64,000 bases of DNA from Saxidomus purpurata (taxonomy: Eukaryota > Mollusca > Bivalvia > Venerida > Veneridae): contig JAFMSR010000010.1 in assembly GCA_022818135.1 (NCBI GenBank), positions 9,880,188 to 9,944,187 on the forward strand. The letters run 5' to 3'. The first letter of the stretch is position 1; the number at the start of each line of letters is the position of its first letter. Under the pieces are notes generated by a model. The model was not told the origin of the DNA, did not search any database, and saw only the letters and a list, made by a program, of their open reading frames with translations. Shown in pieces: positions 27,101 to 42,100 of the stretch. A program made the translations under genes and the position numbers.

Positions 27101-30100
27101 CAATTTTCTTTATATTGTTTCAAATACTTAACCGACAGAAATACCAGTACCTTATGACTTTACATTAGACAGCCGGAAGTTGCTGAATACATCTGACTCA
27201 TTACCTGATTTTGTAGTAGCTTACCGAAACTTTATTTTTAATTTGCCAAATACAATCTTGGTAAATTTCACTCACATGTATCACATTTTACTCATATGAA
27301 AATACCTATAAATAGTATTGAATAAGAATGACCAACACATTTTTTTCTAACAAAGTTAACCAATTCATCTCTTACAAAGAGTGATCACAATAATTATTGC
27401 TTAGTATGAGAAAGAATCGCATTGTTCATGAATGACTGAAGAAGGTAGCAGTTAAGAGCTTTTAGTATTGTTAATTACAAACAGTGTTACCTCCAAAGCA
27501 AGTGTTAGTAAATGAACTGCTTTTCTTCTTGGTGGTCTCATCAATACCCAAAAGCTGTTTTGGAGGCTCGGGGGTATCCAGTGAAAAGCTTTTCATGCGA
27601 GCATTTAGCTTCTTTCGCCTCGTCTTTGGACTGTGAGATACTGTCAAATAAATGCAAAAATACCTCGTCCATAAATGCACACCAAAACCAAACAGAAATG
27701 TCTACATAAATGGAAAACAAAGATAAAAACAAATGGCATTCTAGCTTTTTATATAAACAGCATATTCTGACTATTATATCTACATGTATCTTGCTTCTAA
27801 CAAAGAACTAAACAAAGCTTTCTGCTACAGAATCAAAACATTTCTTAATCATCTATAAGACTTTGTAGGTCAACTGTGCCTAGCTGAAAATGAATAAAAT
27901 GCAATTTTTTTAAACACCATGACGTATAGCCACCTATGTCAGCAAACACATTAAAAGAAACTGTTTTGCTAGAAACAAAAAATATGTTGACATATACATG
28001 AATAGCTTTTTAGGTCAACTCTGTGAGGGAATAAAAACATTTTCTGCTTTAACTGTTACATTTAAAAATCAAAGCACTGAGAGGGCTGAAGGCTCTAGAC
28101 AGCCGTAGATGAAAAACATAGATTGGCAACAACGGACATGTATGTTGTACTTTCCTACTCTTATTGTTTTTTTGTTTGTTTTTGCATTAGTAACTGTTCT
28201 AAAAAAATTGCCAGATGACTTCTTTATTCTTAGTCTTCTGTTAACATGTGAAACATTAAATTCTCTACTTTTTATCATACTATATTAGTAAACCCAACAT
28301 GTCAATTGTAGGTTCATTAGCAAGCAATATATAATAGTTAAAGGTAAATTAATGCAAGTCATAAGTTCAATCTGAATAGAAAGGTTAATCTAAAAGCAAG
28401 ACAAAGTTATGTATTTCCCACCCCTTCAAAACTTACACCAACAATGGCAGATAAAACAGAAAGGGGTTGATTTACAAATAATTACAGTATTATACAATTA
28501 TGACATAGTAAACAAGTTAGTTTCGCCTCTTATAATAAGCACTACCCTATAATACAAAATAAATACTACAAAACATTTAATTCTACATGCCTATATTTCA
28601 TGCATACTTACACAGTGAAGAGTACATGCAGTTTTACTATGCTAAGCTACAATAATGCATGATATCAATATTTACTTTTCAAACATTAAACAGTAGGCCT
28701 TCTCTTCAGACTTTAATTCTAATCTGTAATTAGATATTTTTCCTTTGACATTATATCTAGCACCTATAGGAGCATGAATCAAGTACCACACGGTTTCACA
28801 ATTCAGGTGACATCTCCTGTTTTGTTTTTCTTATGTTGACTTACAGCTGATCTCTTACATGTTTTCTATCATACCAGACTTCACTATATGTAGCAGACTA
28901 GACAAAATCAATGACCAAGTGTCACCAGCAGAAGAGCAGTGTCTGTAGTTTTAGAAAACATGGTGTAAGACAATAGGTCTTGTTAGTGGTTCTGTCAAGT
29001 ACACGCAGCGAGAACTTAACACTGACAAACCACACTTTGTGAAGTACTAAGCTTGAAAATTTCTTAAGCAATTGCAAGCTAAGGCCTGTAGATAACACAT
29101 TTCTATCTGATACATTTGGTGTCTTATAATCTTGATATTTTCTTATATTAGAAGCGTTTTTCAGAGAAGCGGAACAATTTTCTTAATTAAACATTTCCCT
29201 GATCATTTAATGTAACGTAACATGTTTTGTTTTCTCTAGCTTACACAATAGTTGTAGCCCAATTTCAGCATGTGACTCATCCAACATTGGCATGGATGGT
29301 GATGTCAGATAGGTTTTCCTGCATTGATAAAATCAACAGAAATGCTCATCCTATTTGCAAGACTAAACAATTCCAGATATTTTCTTATTAAAACTTATTT
29401 TATCAACATCTGTCTGCTTATTGCCATATAAATACATATTTTCTTTCCTCAACTCAGAACAGACAATCATTTTGCAGCAGAAGCTTTTTGCTCATTTCCA
29501 TTCTGTTAATTTAGAATAGGATACAAACATTTCCCCAAAGTATTCTCCACATTTGTTTAAGTGAGGTGTTTACAGAATATATAATAAATTTTCTATTGGT
29601 GTAGCGATTGCATCTTTTGAAAAAGGTCTTGAAACCCATTAAGACTTACCAAGTTTCTGTCATATTTGACAGCTTGTTCTGAGTGGATCATTTCATTTAG
29701 ATACAATAAATCTCTAGAAATCAAACAGTTCCTAAATGTTTCTCAGGTGAAAATTTGATATATTTGTTAAGAAGGCTAACTATAGCCTCTGATTAGTTTA
29801 TCAATCATCATACAGGAAACAATGATAAGAAGAAATGTTAGATTTTTACCTCAATGCCAGATCTTTGCCTCAAATGGAGAGAAGAAATGCTAGATCTTTA
29901 TCTCAAATTGAGAGAAGAAATGCCAGGTCTTTACCTCAAATGGCAAGAAGAAATGCTGGATCTTTACCTCAAATGGTGAGAAGAAATGCTAGATCTTTAC
30001 ATAGATTGGAGAGAAGAAATGCCAGATCTTGACCTCAAATGGCAAGAAGAAATGCTAGATCTTTACCTCAAATGGTGAGAAGAAATGCCGGGTCTTTACC

Positions 30101-33100
30101 TCAAATGGCAAGAAGAAATGCTGGATCTTTACCTCAAATGGTGAGAAGAAATGCTAGATCTTTACATAGATTGGAGAGAAGAAATGCTAGATCTTTACCT
30201 CAAATGGTGAGAGAAATGCTAGATCTTTATATTGCTGATAAAGCAAAATTAAATTTCATCTATACTACAGTCATGAAAAAAATCTAAATATCAGAACAAG
30301 CACAAATCTTTACCCATCTGACCTAAAACTGAGAAAATTCCAACTCCAAATAGTGGTCAAATAGGTTTCCAATAATATGACCTACTGGCTTACTTTTTGG
30401 ACCTTGATATTAGGTGGTTCTTTTTTTAAATGTATGAAGGAGCAGCTGCTTACTTTTATTATCAATTGCAAAGCGGACTTGCTTGAGCCCTTATTAGCTT
30501 TCCATGCTGGGCACCGGACAGCAATCACAAAAGATGTTCTTATGCCAATGGCTCTAAGATGAGCTACCTTGGCATTTTCTGCAAATAGAAACTTTATATA
30601 CATACAATGTTGGTTGACAATGTGCAAACCAACAGATAGGTTGAACTAAAATTAATGGCAGACAGCAAGTGTTGTGTTAAAGTAAAGCAAAAGCAACACC
30701 TGTTAACATTTCTAAAATTTATTGATAGATTTCATATAAGGAAAAAAGCACACTTTTTGACTGAAAACATAAACATAACAACTTTACATAAACAGTTAAC
30801 ACATTTATAAAATATTTGTATTTATGTGTATAATATCATAATTTAAGAGAGTATTTAAAGTATGGTCTTAAATACAACAATACACTCAAATAGTTAAGTC
30901 TGATTTTCTCTCCAAAAAATCCGATGATTTGCCTCATGAAGCTTATTATCACTACTATAAACTGGCTATTTTTTGAGTGACAGAAATTTCACAATTTAAT
31001 AGCAGCTACAATTCAAGACTCTAAAATTTGCAAAAGGTGTATTTTTTATTCATAAATCTATGTGAAATAAATGTTTGCATTGTTTTTCATTAGCAGAGTG
31101 GGGAAATTGCTAAAAATAGCAACAATTAAATCTTTGTGAATGTAACCCAATTTCAAATAAGGGCTGTCACCTCTACTGAAGGGTCTAGCAGCTACATCAT
31201 TGTTTTTTTATTTGACATTTTGAAATTATTTAAGTTTTTCACATTACTAAGAACATTCAACACAATATTTCTTGTGTGGTACCTCCAAGGGCTTAATTAC
31301 ACTTAAAGACTGATTATTTTCCGGCATATATAAATCTTTAGTCACCATACAAAACAAACTGTGACAACCTATTCAATTTAATATGTGAAATTCCAACAGA
31401 TTGGCATAACTACTTTTAAGCATGTGACACAAATTCCATAAAGGACGGAGAGTAAATAGTTTCTAAGTCCAAAAAAAACCCACTTCATTTAATCAGCAGA
31501 TTAAAATCACACTACGGACACAACTACTCATATTGTCCCTTCAGAGCAACAAAATCATATCACCTGTTAAAATAAAATGAAAGAGAGATAGAGCTTTTGC
31601 TGCACCAAAGGGACAAAGAAGTGCAAAGGAATTATGACATGAAGAAGACACTAGTGTAGCTAGAGTACATGTTCAAGCAGTGTTTGTAAGAAGAGAAAAC
31701 AGTGTTAAAAAGATATGTTAATCCTGGAGAAAGGATCTCTGACCTTTGGATAGACCAGATAAACTGATGATGTTAATGTGATCAAGTTGTAATTGTTCTG
31801 ATGTAATCCTCAAATTAGACATCATGAAGTACAATAAGACAATGGAAACCATTGACTAAGAGTGCATATACTAATTGCACATAATATAAGCATAACAGCA
31901 TTATTTTGTATTTTGAGTTTTCTAAAGACTACAATTGTCAGTCCATAATTCTTGATATTGCATGGGTATAAACCAGACATGCTCATACAAGTTTACAAAG
32001 AATTTTTCCATGTTTACTTTACATATTCTTGCACTCATTTCAAACCTGTGTCGGCCATAAAATATTTAAAGAAAAACATTCTGCATATATATCAATATAA
32101 ACAATAAATATGAGAAAAAATAATCACAGGTAAACAATAGCATACCTTGGAGCACTTCCACAATTTAAACAACCATAGAAAATTATAAATAAATGGTCTG
32201 CAAGAGAAAAAGGTGTGTAAGAAAATGACTCTTTATAGATTGCTGATTGGCCCTAATCTTCTGAATATTCAAGCAAATACTTTTGTCTAACTTAAAAAAA
32301 ACCACAATGGATTTCGCATAAATTTTTTTTGTAGCACATTTTATAAAATCTTGTTTCACCATTTTTTTTCCATCAATCATAATTATATATACAACTTTTA
32401 AATGCACTTGTTATTTTTGGTTTTGATAGATAAAAAAGGCAACAATATGTATACTTTTTTTATTCTTTTTGAAAACTATGTTCATACATAAAACAGTGAT
32501 CGGACTAACAGTGACTGAAGTTTGAGAAATTTTGGAACATAGTTGGTACATATTACAAAAAAAAATGTTGACAACAGTAGAAGCATTAGTCTACATACAG
32601 GCAATCAGGACAGACCATAAGCCTGTCCCATAAATGATGGACACTAGCCTTGAAATGGTACATGCAGTATCACAATTTAGACACAAGGAATAATTGTAGG
32701 GGGAAATCTAGTTTTTAATTACATACAGACACACTATTTACATTTAAAATGATTACATCAACTGAGAATTTTAAAGGTAACAACCTGATTCTAGTAAACA
32801 TTACATATATTTGTTTAAGAAACAATGAAAACAACATGAACATTTTTAAGAAATGAAGAATCTATGAGTATTTCCTTGGTGATAGCAACTTGGAATAAAT
32901 CAAGTTTTAACAATTAAAAATAAAAAATAGAAGTAAATAAAACTCTCACAACATACATTATAAGACTGTTTTACCAAAGGCCATTTGGTCACTTCACAGA
33001 TGATTTGAAAGCTATAGTAGAGCCAGCTGTGCGGAAAGCCAATAATTAGTACTTATTCTGTTGAAATATTTAATAAAAGGGGTGAGTAGTGAGGCATTCT

Positions 33101-36100
33101 CCCTTTCCAAACAGTGTCCTTTATTTCTATCTAAGTCCTTCTAAAACTGGACAAAAACTCAAACTCTTAAGCTGTAAAATTATCATGGAATCTGGGTATT
33201 TTCTGTTTTGATATATACTATGTAATGAACTCTTCCTCATTTATTTCTTGTTTTACATTTGTTTTCAATTGTACATCAGCTGTGTTATTGTACTTCTAAC
33301 ACACACCATCACTGTTAAAAATATTTGCGACTATTAAAAACCATTTTTACAGTCACAAATGTCAAAATTACAAAACTGTTAACCACATAATAGCATTAAT
33401 ACTAGCTTCTAGCTTGTAGGCAGCAGCTTTATGGGAGAACATACAAGCTTTCAAACAGCACTGGTAGGGAAATGGCCTCACATGAAAACAAGACTGATCA
33501 AATAAAACACACAATGGCTACAGCAGAAAAAAAGACATAGTAATGTATTTAAAAATCTCAAGCAATTTTTCTACTTAGGACAATCATGTATGATGGCCTG
33601 TACTGTCTCTTTCTGATATAAACACAATACCTACTAGACCAAATACAGATAACATTTACTCTGAAAAATATACACATCTTTTCTTATATACAAACAATAT
33701 ACATTTATGAAGTAAAAATGAATTCTCATACATTCTTATTGCAACATGTACAAGGGTACCCTTGAATTAAAGATATGGCACACTAAATTAGCAATATTCA
33801 GCGCTTAACATCAAACACACTTATAAGTGTTTCAGAAATGCAAGTGGCAGCACTTATTTGCTACCAAATACTTTCAGCATACTCTAAATTTGTTTTATCT
33901 GAGGATGCCCATAAATCACTCACATAACACTGGCACCACATACCTACAATTCTAATGTTGATTCACAACTACAGGGCAATTTGCATTTAAGGGGATCTCT
34001 ACTTTCTGTAAAAAAAAAGACATTTCCCACAACTGCATAAAAGACTGAACTAAACAATAAAAAAAGAAGAGTATATCACTCACCTGGGTTCATATTGCAC
34101 GTTAAAATAAAAGTGTAGGTCAAAAGTTCATAATCAAGGTAAGTCATAGAAAATTTGAAATTTAGTTTGCAAAATTCTACAAATAGTCAAATGCAATCTT
34201 TCTAGCTTGAAAAACAAAAACTAGGCTAAAGTTCAAGGTCAGAAAAGGTCAAAGTAGAAATCTGCTTTCAAAACTGTACATATGGTTCAAACTTCATTGA
34301 TGTTGGCCAAGGTTAAAGTTGAACTCTGCATGTAAAACTCACTTTAGTTGAAATTTCATTACTGTAGCTTAAAAAACAAGATAGTAGGTTTGTAGGTCAA
34401 CTGACCCAGGGGTTGAGCCAGCTTGGATATAATTTGAACAATCTTGGCACAGGACCACTAGGCAAGCCAAATATTTAAGCTCTGATTCTTGTGGTATAAG
34501 ACAATAAGATTTTTACAGGTTTTCCTATTTGCTACCATAGCAACCATAGTTTTGCTTGAATCTATTTCATTTGAATAATCTTTGATAAAGGTCACCTAGG
34601 AAACATTCATGATTCACTGATATTTGTCCAATAGTTTTTCATGAGCGGATTTGAGCAGACAAAAGATACCAGATGGTGAAAGGTCACAATAGCTCACCCT
34701 GAGCACAAGTGCCTAGGTGAGCTAAAAATAGGACTTCTATTGTTTTTTCATAATTGAATGGCATCACAAGAACAAGTGGATTTCTGAAACCCTGGTTGCA
34801 TTTTTTTTTACAAAAATACAAATAACACAGTTCTTACTAATGTCTATCACAGAAAATGCAGTTACACAATCACATGGCTCATAATATAAATAAGGATCTG
34901 TATTCTTGTCTTCAAAAGGTAAAAACTAAATGTAAAATAAAATATTTGGCAAAAAGCTAGCAATGAGTCTCTAAATAAGACATGATCAAAATAAATCAGA
35001 TGTTTTAAGAAACAAATTATAAAGTATGCTGGCGTATTAAACATGTTAAATGTCTTAACTAGTATGGCACTATCTATTATGAACAACGGTTATTTTCTAT
35101 GCTTCGTTAACTGCCTTTATGCTGTTCCTATATTTCTTGTAAAGCCTGTTTGAATTTAAGTGAAAGCATACTCAATTTTATATGATACTAAACCATCCTA
35201 TGTTAGGGCTGGAAAGAACCATTTTCCATGCTTTTAAATTTAACAGACGTTTTTGCAGGCTGTATGTCTTCCAAACTGAGCACTCGAGTAATTTCATTAT
35301 GTAAAGCTAGGGCTGCTTAGACAGGCATATTCAACTAAAGTAGGCAATATCAGTAAGAATATGTGTCCGGCTCCTCTAGATCAATAGTTATCATGTTTGT
35401 TATTTATTACTTTGACTATCTCTGACTATATTATCAGAACAATCTCATATAGATATGTAACCACGAGTCATTTAAAAAGAAAATATAGATGTCTTTATTG
35501 GCACTGCTTTAAATGACATGCATATCAAGCAACACCAGTGTCTGTTGTGCTGACATAAATATTCAGCTGCATTGAAGTTTTTTGACCAAACAAAGTATTG
35601 CATGATTTCAGGAATCTAATCCAGTTCAGGCAAAATGCTTCAAACAGCAAGAGTTCTCCCTAATATATAATGTGCATCTATTGAAAAAGTAAGAAGAAAT
35701 TAAATTTTAAGCTTTAATATCTAGCAGAATTTATTTGTCACTGAGCATACATGCCTTGTGTAAATATCTACAGGCGTCTATTGCTGTAGACTGATGTAGT
35801 TGAGGTTATGATTAAAGAAGTCAAGAGACACAAGACTGACAACATAGAGCATCACCATAAGTAAAGTATAACATTCCATCATGAGTTTGTTAGTCAAAGT
35901 TATTAAGGTTATTTTGCTGTACTGCTAAACACCATTAGTTTTCTACATTACTCTATGGGCATTTTATGAAATATTTAAGTGTGTTAACACAGTGCACTTA
36001 CAGTACTTTATTCAATGTTGTACACAGTAAAGGTAAAAGATAAAATTAAAACCCCTTCTCAAAATACTTAATAAAATCTGCTTCTTTTTCTAATTTGCAT

Positions 36101-39100
36101 TATGCCTGCTTGATAATAATCATAGGATATTTTTCTCTCTGTATCACCAAGCTATAGTAAACTCTGCTTATAATGAACTCCTTTGGGTGATTTAAATATG
36201 TCCCTTATATCCAGAGTTTGTTATATCCTTATAACATTTTCATAAAGAATAAAGAAAGAAAAAACAATCGGGCAAAGAAAATTTGTTCCTTATATCCGGA
36301 TTTTCGTAATATCCGGAGTTGTTATATATGGAATATACTGTATTATGAATCTGTCAAGTGGGGGAAAAAGTCATACAGTCACAAAGTATTACTTTACAGA
36401 AAATAAAAAGGCTTTAAATATATACTACAGACAACACCAATGCAACTATTTTTTACTCCAGTACATTACAAGAAGCAAAGTCAAAACTTATCCAACCCTC
36501 CAAAGGTACCACAGACTTAGGTTAGACTTGAATCAATAGTTACACAAACAGGAAACAATTCAATTTGAAACTTGTTCCAAGAACTTGAATTAGACCAACA
36601 CCATTAAAATGCTCACTTGCATCAGTATATTTCACAGACTTAACTTATTTACACATTTACCCATGTGGGATCAGCAAGCAGTAAAGCTGTTATTTATAGT
36701 ACCAGTACATTACACAGAGGATTATTTAAATCTTATCAATGTATTAGAGAGCTAGGTTAGACAAGCACCAATGCAATTATTACTTGCATTGGTATATATC
36801 ACACAGTGAGAGAATAAAAACTTGTTTAAACTTTTTCCAGTTTACTTTCTAAAATATATCTTTCCTGTGCATTACAAACCTGCTTAAGTCAATTACATTT
36901 TGTACTTAAAAGTAAAGGTAGGATTATAGTATTGGCTACAGTATATCTATGGTGCGGCTTGTTTTGGCTACAGTATATCTATGGTGCGGCTTGTTTTGGC
37001 TACAGTATATCTATGGTGTGGCTTGTTTTGGCTACAGTATATCTATGGTGCGGCTTGTTTTGGCTACAGTATATCTATGGTGCGGCTTGTTTTGGCTACA
37101 GTATATCTATGGTGCGGCTTGTTATACTAGTTTCGTACAGATTGTACTCTTCAGTTACAGAGACTGAATTACTCAATTACTTTAAACATCAAAATATTTC
37201 ACTATTCAAAGATTTTCAAACTCACCTTCAAAATCATATGACGAAACTAATTAATATTTTGAATCAGTTGATCTTTACTATTCTTAACAAACTGTTCTTA
37301 ATACACACTTCTTTGCTTAGTTTACATGATTTTTTCATCAAATTCAGAGGAAGGCAGACACATATTCTTTTACATCTTTTGAATTGATATTTATGAAAAC
37401 AGTATGATCAAGTTCTTGTAAAGGACAGTTTTCCGGATGCATTTAGACACCTAATCAACATATGGACTGGATGGCGACATTATTTGAACCTTGGATCGAT
37501 TTTGTTACAGACTTTGAGAACATGTTAGTTCTAGATAAAATCCCATCAGTTTGCAGAGAGGACACTATAAGAAATAAAACTTAAGATTATGTGGGATGAA
37601 TGTAGGCACTTCCTTCGATGTGTTTTAGATACAAAACGAAATATAAAACACTGAATAATCACCAGACTCTGAGGTAACCTTTAACTGAAAAGGTGGGAAC
37701 CAAGATGCTGCATAATGACAGGATAGACAGTTGCCAAAAGTACTTCCATGAGTTAAGATCTGCAGTATAAGTAAAGTGTCACTGTTGATGCTATCTGGTA
37801 AGGTGTGACCTTAGCATCTATGGTCAGAACATGGGTTCTTCACCTTGATGAGGTGAAAACTTCAAATTCTCTTCAAAGCATTTCAGACTGTACAAGAATT
37901 GGCCTTTGAATGACTGATTTCTGGACACATTTCACTAATAAAAACAGCAGGACACAGTTACAAATATTTAAAGTTAAAAGTGCATAGTTTATACAAACAC
38001 AACTACACTTGAGCAAATTCACTACAAGCAGTTAAAACTAAATAATAAATGCACACTTTCTTCTATAGGAAATAACTATTTTCATCACAGATTTACATGC
38101 TGATACAAGTTAAAAAATTCAATCACAATAGCCTGAAAAATGAACATCTTCGCTGTCTTATCAGTACTTTATTTTCTCAACAGTAGAGCTGTAACAAACT
38201 CTCCAAGTTGTAGCTTTTTATTGTTACGTTTTTTAAAAATCTTTATGTCAGCTGGACAATATTTATTGAACCAGTAGCTCTGTGTAAATACTATCAATTT
38301 CAAAGGACTTGTAACTGGCCTGTAGGTTGTTGCAGTGTCACCTCTTTTCAGGCTAATAGTTTCTGAAAGAATTTAATTATGGTTCACCTTTTCCAAAGAC
38401 TTTCTGGGTTTTTAGAGTCTGACAAAAGCTGAAAGTTTTGAGGACATTCTCTCACATCAGATATAAATTAAACTTGATCTTATCACTGTACCAGTATATC
38501 TCAATCTGTCATAAAAAAGTGATGATTAACAGTTAAAGAGAAGCTTGACAATTTCTACCAACTATACTCTGGCATACTGCTGGCCTTGGTTGTCTATAAA
38601 CTGATTGTATATTGACTCAATGACTTTCAAATCAACATAAATTTCATTTTACCAAATCAACATAAATTTTACTCCACTCTTGATCATCACTGACATTGAA
38701 ATCTACACAGTATATACTTATATTGCTCACTAGTGTATCATTGCCTTTCCCACCAATGTTACAACAAGAAGGTTTTTAGAAGCCACCCCAGGCAATTGCA
38801 GGTCAATTTTGACCCAAGGGGTGTGATTTAAAGAAACTTGGGATAAGTTCACTAGACTATGTTACATACCAAATATCTAAGCTCTATGATTTGTGGTTGT
38901 GGAGATGAAAGTTTTACAAGTTTTTCCGATTTAAATCTATGCAAAGAGTCGTGATTTGAACAATCTTGATGGAATCATTAGGCAATACTACAAGCCATGT
39001 ATCTAAGGTTTCAGAGAAGAACTTTTATAATGTTTTTGCTATAGGAACCTATGACAAATCAAGTGAGAGCAGTGTCAATTTCCACCTGGGGGTCATGAAT

Positions 39101-42100
39101 TATACAATAAATTATTGTGGTAGATGCCTACTAGGTTATGCTGAATGCCAAATATCTACACACTGGGCCTCCAGGATTTTGAGAAATGGATTTTCAAAGT
39201 TTTTCCCTGCCTTGTCCTTTGCAAGCAGAGTTGCATATGGAATACATTTCTTTGAATACTTTTGGTCAAGGACCATCCTAGGACCATTCCTGTGAAGTTT
39301 AATATGGTACAATGTTGCCACTATCCCCTGACCACAAAAACAGTAATGTAAACTAGAAATGTTGTTTTTCACAGAGCTAAAACAGAATAATGTCTCCCAT
39401 TCACATGGAGCATATCTGAATAATGGTAGTTAAGTTTGATAGGATTAATGTAAAGTTCAAATTTATTTGAAAAAAATTAAAGGTCAAGGGAGATAACTCC
39501 TAAACTTGGCTCAAGAGTTATCAGTCTTACACTTTGCACAATTTAAATTGCCAGCTATTCATCCTCCAAGTTTCAACTTCATCTTTTGAATAGTTCTTTA
39601 GTAACAAATTGCTATTAGAAAGAATCTAAAGAAGGGACATAACTTTGCAAGAAAATAACCAAGAAGTATCATCCTTGCACTGTGCATAACCTCATATTGC
39701 CAATACATTACTGTAAAAGTTTTATTCAATTCATTCCAGTTGTTTCCAAGTTAAGCTTTGGACAAAATGTATTTGTATATAATCAAATCAAATCAAATTT
39801 AGTGAAAGGAAGACATGAATAATAAAAAAAAATGCCACTGAGTGAAATTCTATGAAAAAAAATACCCCACATTTTTTTTTTATTAATTGTACTTAGTTTG
39901 ATTTAACCCATTTCTGTTATATTTGTTATAAAAAAATACATGAAAAAAGGATTGAATGACCTTTCTCAATATCACTTACAAATCTGTGTGTGCTTTTATC
40001 TCCTTTTCTCTGAGGTCTTAAGAGTATAAAACAATAAAGGATTTCCTGTGTCTTAAGTCTGCCCTGTCAGGGTAAATCCCAGGGTTGGCCAGGGCTAAGA
40101 TTTGACATGTTTGTGTATGACTCAATTATTTTTAAAAATACATAGTTGTAAAATAGCACCCAATACTCCTGAAACATTTTTGTTTATTCCTTTCAACCTG
40201 GATTTGTTATTCCCCTAGTGGAAACCCTATTCTTAAATATGACAGTTACTATGACAATAATATAGGAGTTAGAAAGATAATATTTAAACATGACCATAAT
40301 TGTAATAATTACAACACAATTTGGAAGACTTTACAAAGAAGTTGTACTATATAGTATTGCATCAACAATGTGACTAATGAAAAGCAACGTGAAATTGAGC
40401 AAAAATTGATCACTAAGTGCTTCAATGATATAATTGAATATGAAATAATGAGATAAAACTATTAAGAAATAATAATATTAATAAAGAATTCTAGCTATTA
40501 AGCTTTATTATGCCTAATTTAAGTGTAACATTTCCAAATGGTGATTTCTTCTAAAGAGGTAAGGGTACAAATTCTATTTTTGCATCTGGGATAATTTCTT
40601 CTACGAAAATGACCATGTTTGTTTAACTGCAAATTGTATACATTCTTTTTGGATATTTTGAAATATGGTTATTTGCTACATTTGTTGAAGGCAGTAACCT
40701 GACACACTTCAGACATAGTAAGGAAATTATTTGTTTATCTTGGACAGTTTGCAAAAAGAAGATTCCCTGCAAGATTTTGGTTATATTTTCTAGAGGAAGG
40801 TTATATTTTAAAAGGTTGGGATAGCTTCTCAAGTGACCATCGGAGACATCCTGATTGACCATGGGATAACTTCTCAAGTGACCATTGGGGGCATTCTGAT
40901 TGACCATGGGATAGAATCTCAAGTGGCCTTTGGAAACATCCTGATTGACTATGGGATAGCAACTCAAGTTGACCATTGGAGACATCCTGATTGACAATGG
41001 GATAGCATCTCAAGTGGCCATTTGAGACATCCTGATCGACCATGGAATAGCCTCTCAAGTGGCCATTGGATAATCCTGGTTGACTATGGGATAGCTCTCA
41101 AGTGACCTGAACATCCGTCAGTGACTGGAGACATCATTATTAGCTATGGGATAGCATCTTAAATGACCTTTGGAAATATCCTAATTGACTATGGGATAGC
41201 ATCTCAAGTGACCATTGGAAACATCCTGACTGATTATGGAAAAGCATCTCAAGTGACCACTGGAGACATCCTTATTTACTATTGGATAGCATCTCAAGTG
41301 ACCATTGGATACATCCTGATTGACCATTGGATACATCCTGATTGACCATTTGAGACATCATTATTGACTATGGGAAAGCATCTCAAGTGACCATTGGATA
41401 CATCCTGATTTACCATGGGATAGCATCATCAGAGACCATTTGAGACATCCTAATTGACCATATCCTGATTGACTATCGGTCAGCATCTCAAGTCACCTCT
41501 GGAGACATCCTGATTGACTATGGGATAGCTTCTACATAGACCATTTGAGACATCCTGATTTACCATGGAATAGTTTCTAAAGAGACAATTTGAGACATCC
41601 TGATTAGCTATTGGACAGCTTCTCCAGAGAACATTGGAGACATCCTGATTGACAATGGGATAGCTTTTACATAGACCATTTGAGACATCCTGATTGAGCA
41701 TGGAGTAGCTTCTCAAGAGACAATTTGAGACATCCTGATTGACTATGAAATAGTTTCTTTAGAGGCCATTAGAGACATCCTGATTGACCATGGGATAGCT
41801 TCTACTCAGACAATCTGAGACTCACATCCTGATTTGCAATGGAATAGCTTCTTTTAGAGATCATTGGAGACATTCTGATTAGTCATGAGATTACTTTTCA
41901 AGAGATCATTTGAGATTTATTTAATATCCACAGAATAGCTTCCCAAGAGACCATTGGAAACATCTTAATGATCCATGTAATAGCTGTTCAAAAAACCATT
42001 TGAGACACCTTAATTACCCATGGAATAGCTTCTTAAGCTACAATTGGAGACATCTTAATTACTCATGGGATATCTATTCTAGAAACCATTTGAGACATCT

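Noticed and set aside
29650..29713. 64-nt piece with good acceptor and donor reading DLLYLNEMIHSEQAVKYDRN
   Set aside because: It needs phase 2 on entry and leaves in phase 0, which no neighbouring exon but the SH3 exon can use; short enough to be chance.
34070..34095. ATGAACCCAG|GTGAGT as another alternative first exon
   Set aside because: The donor-like CAGGTGAGT is the inverted end of the dispersed repeat at 34076-34735.
36932..37387. Trp/Cys-rich repeated frame of 151 codons
   Set aside because: Produced by the 32-bp array; not continued by exon-like sequence.
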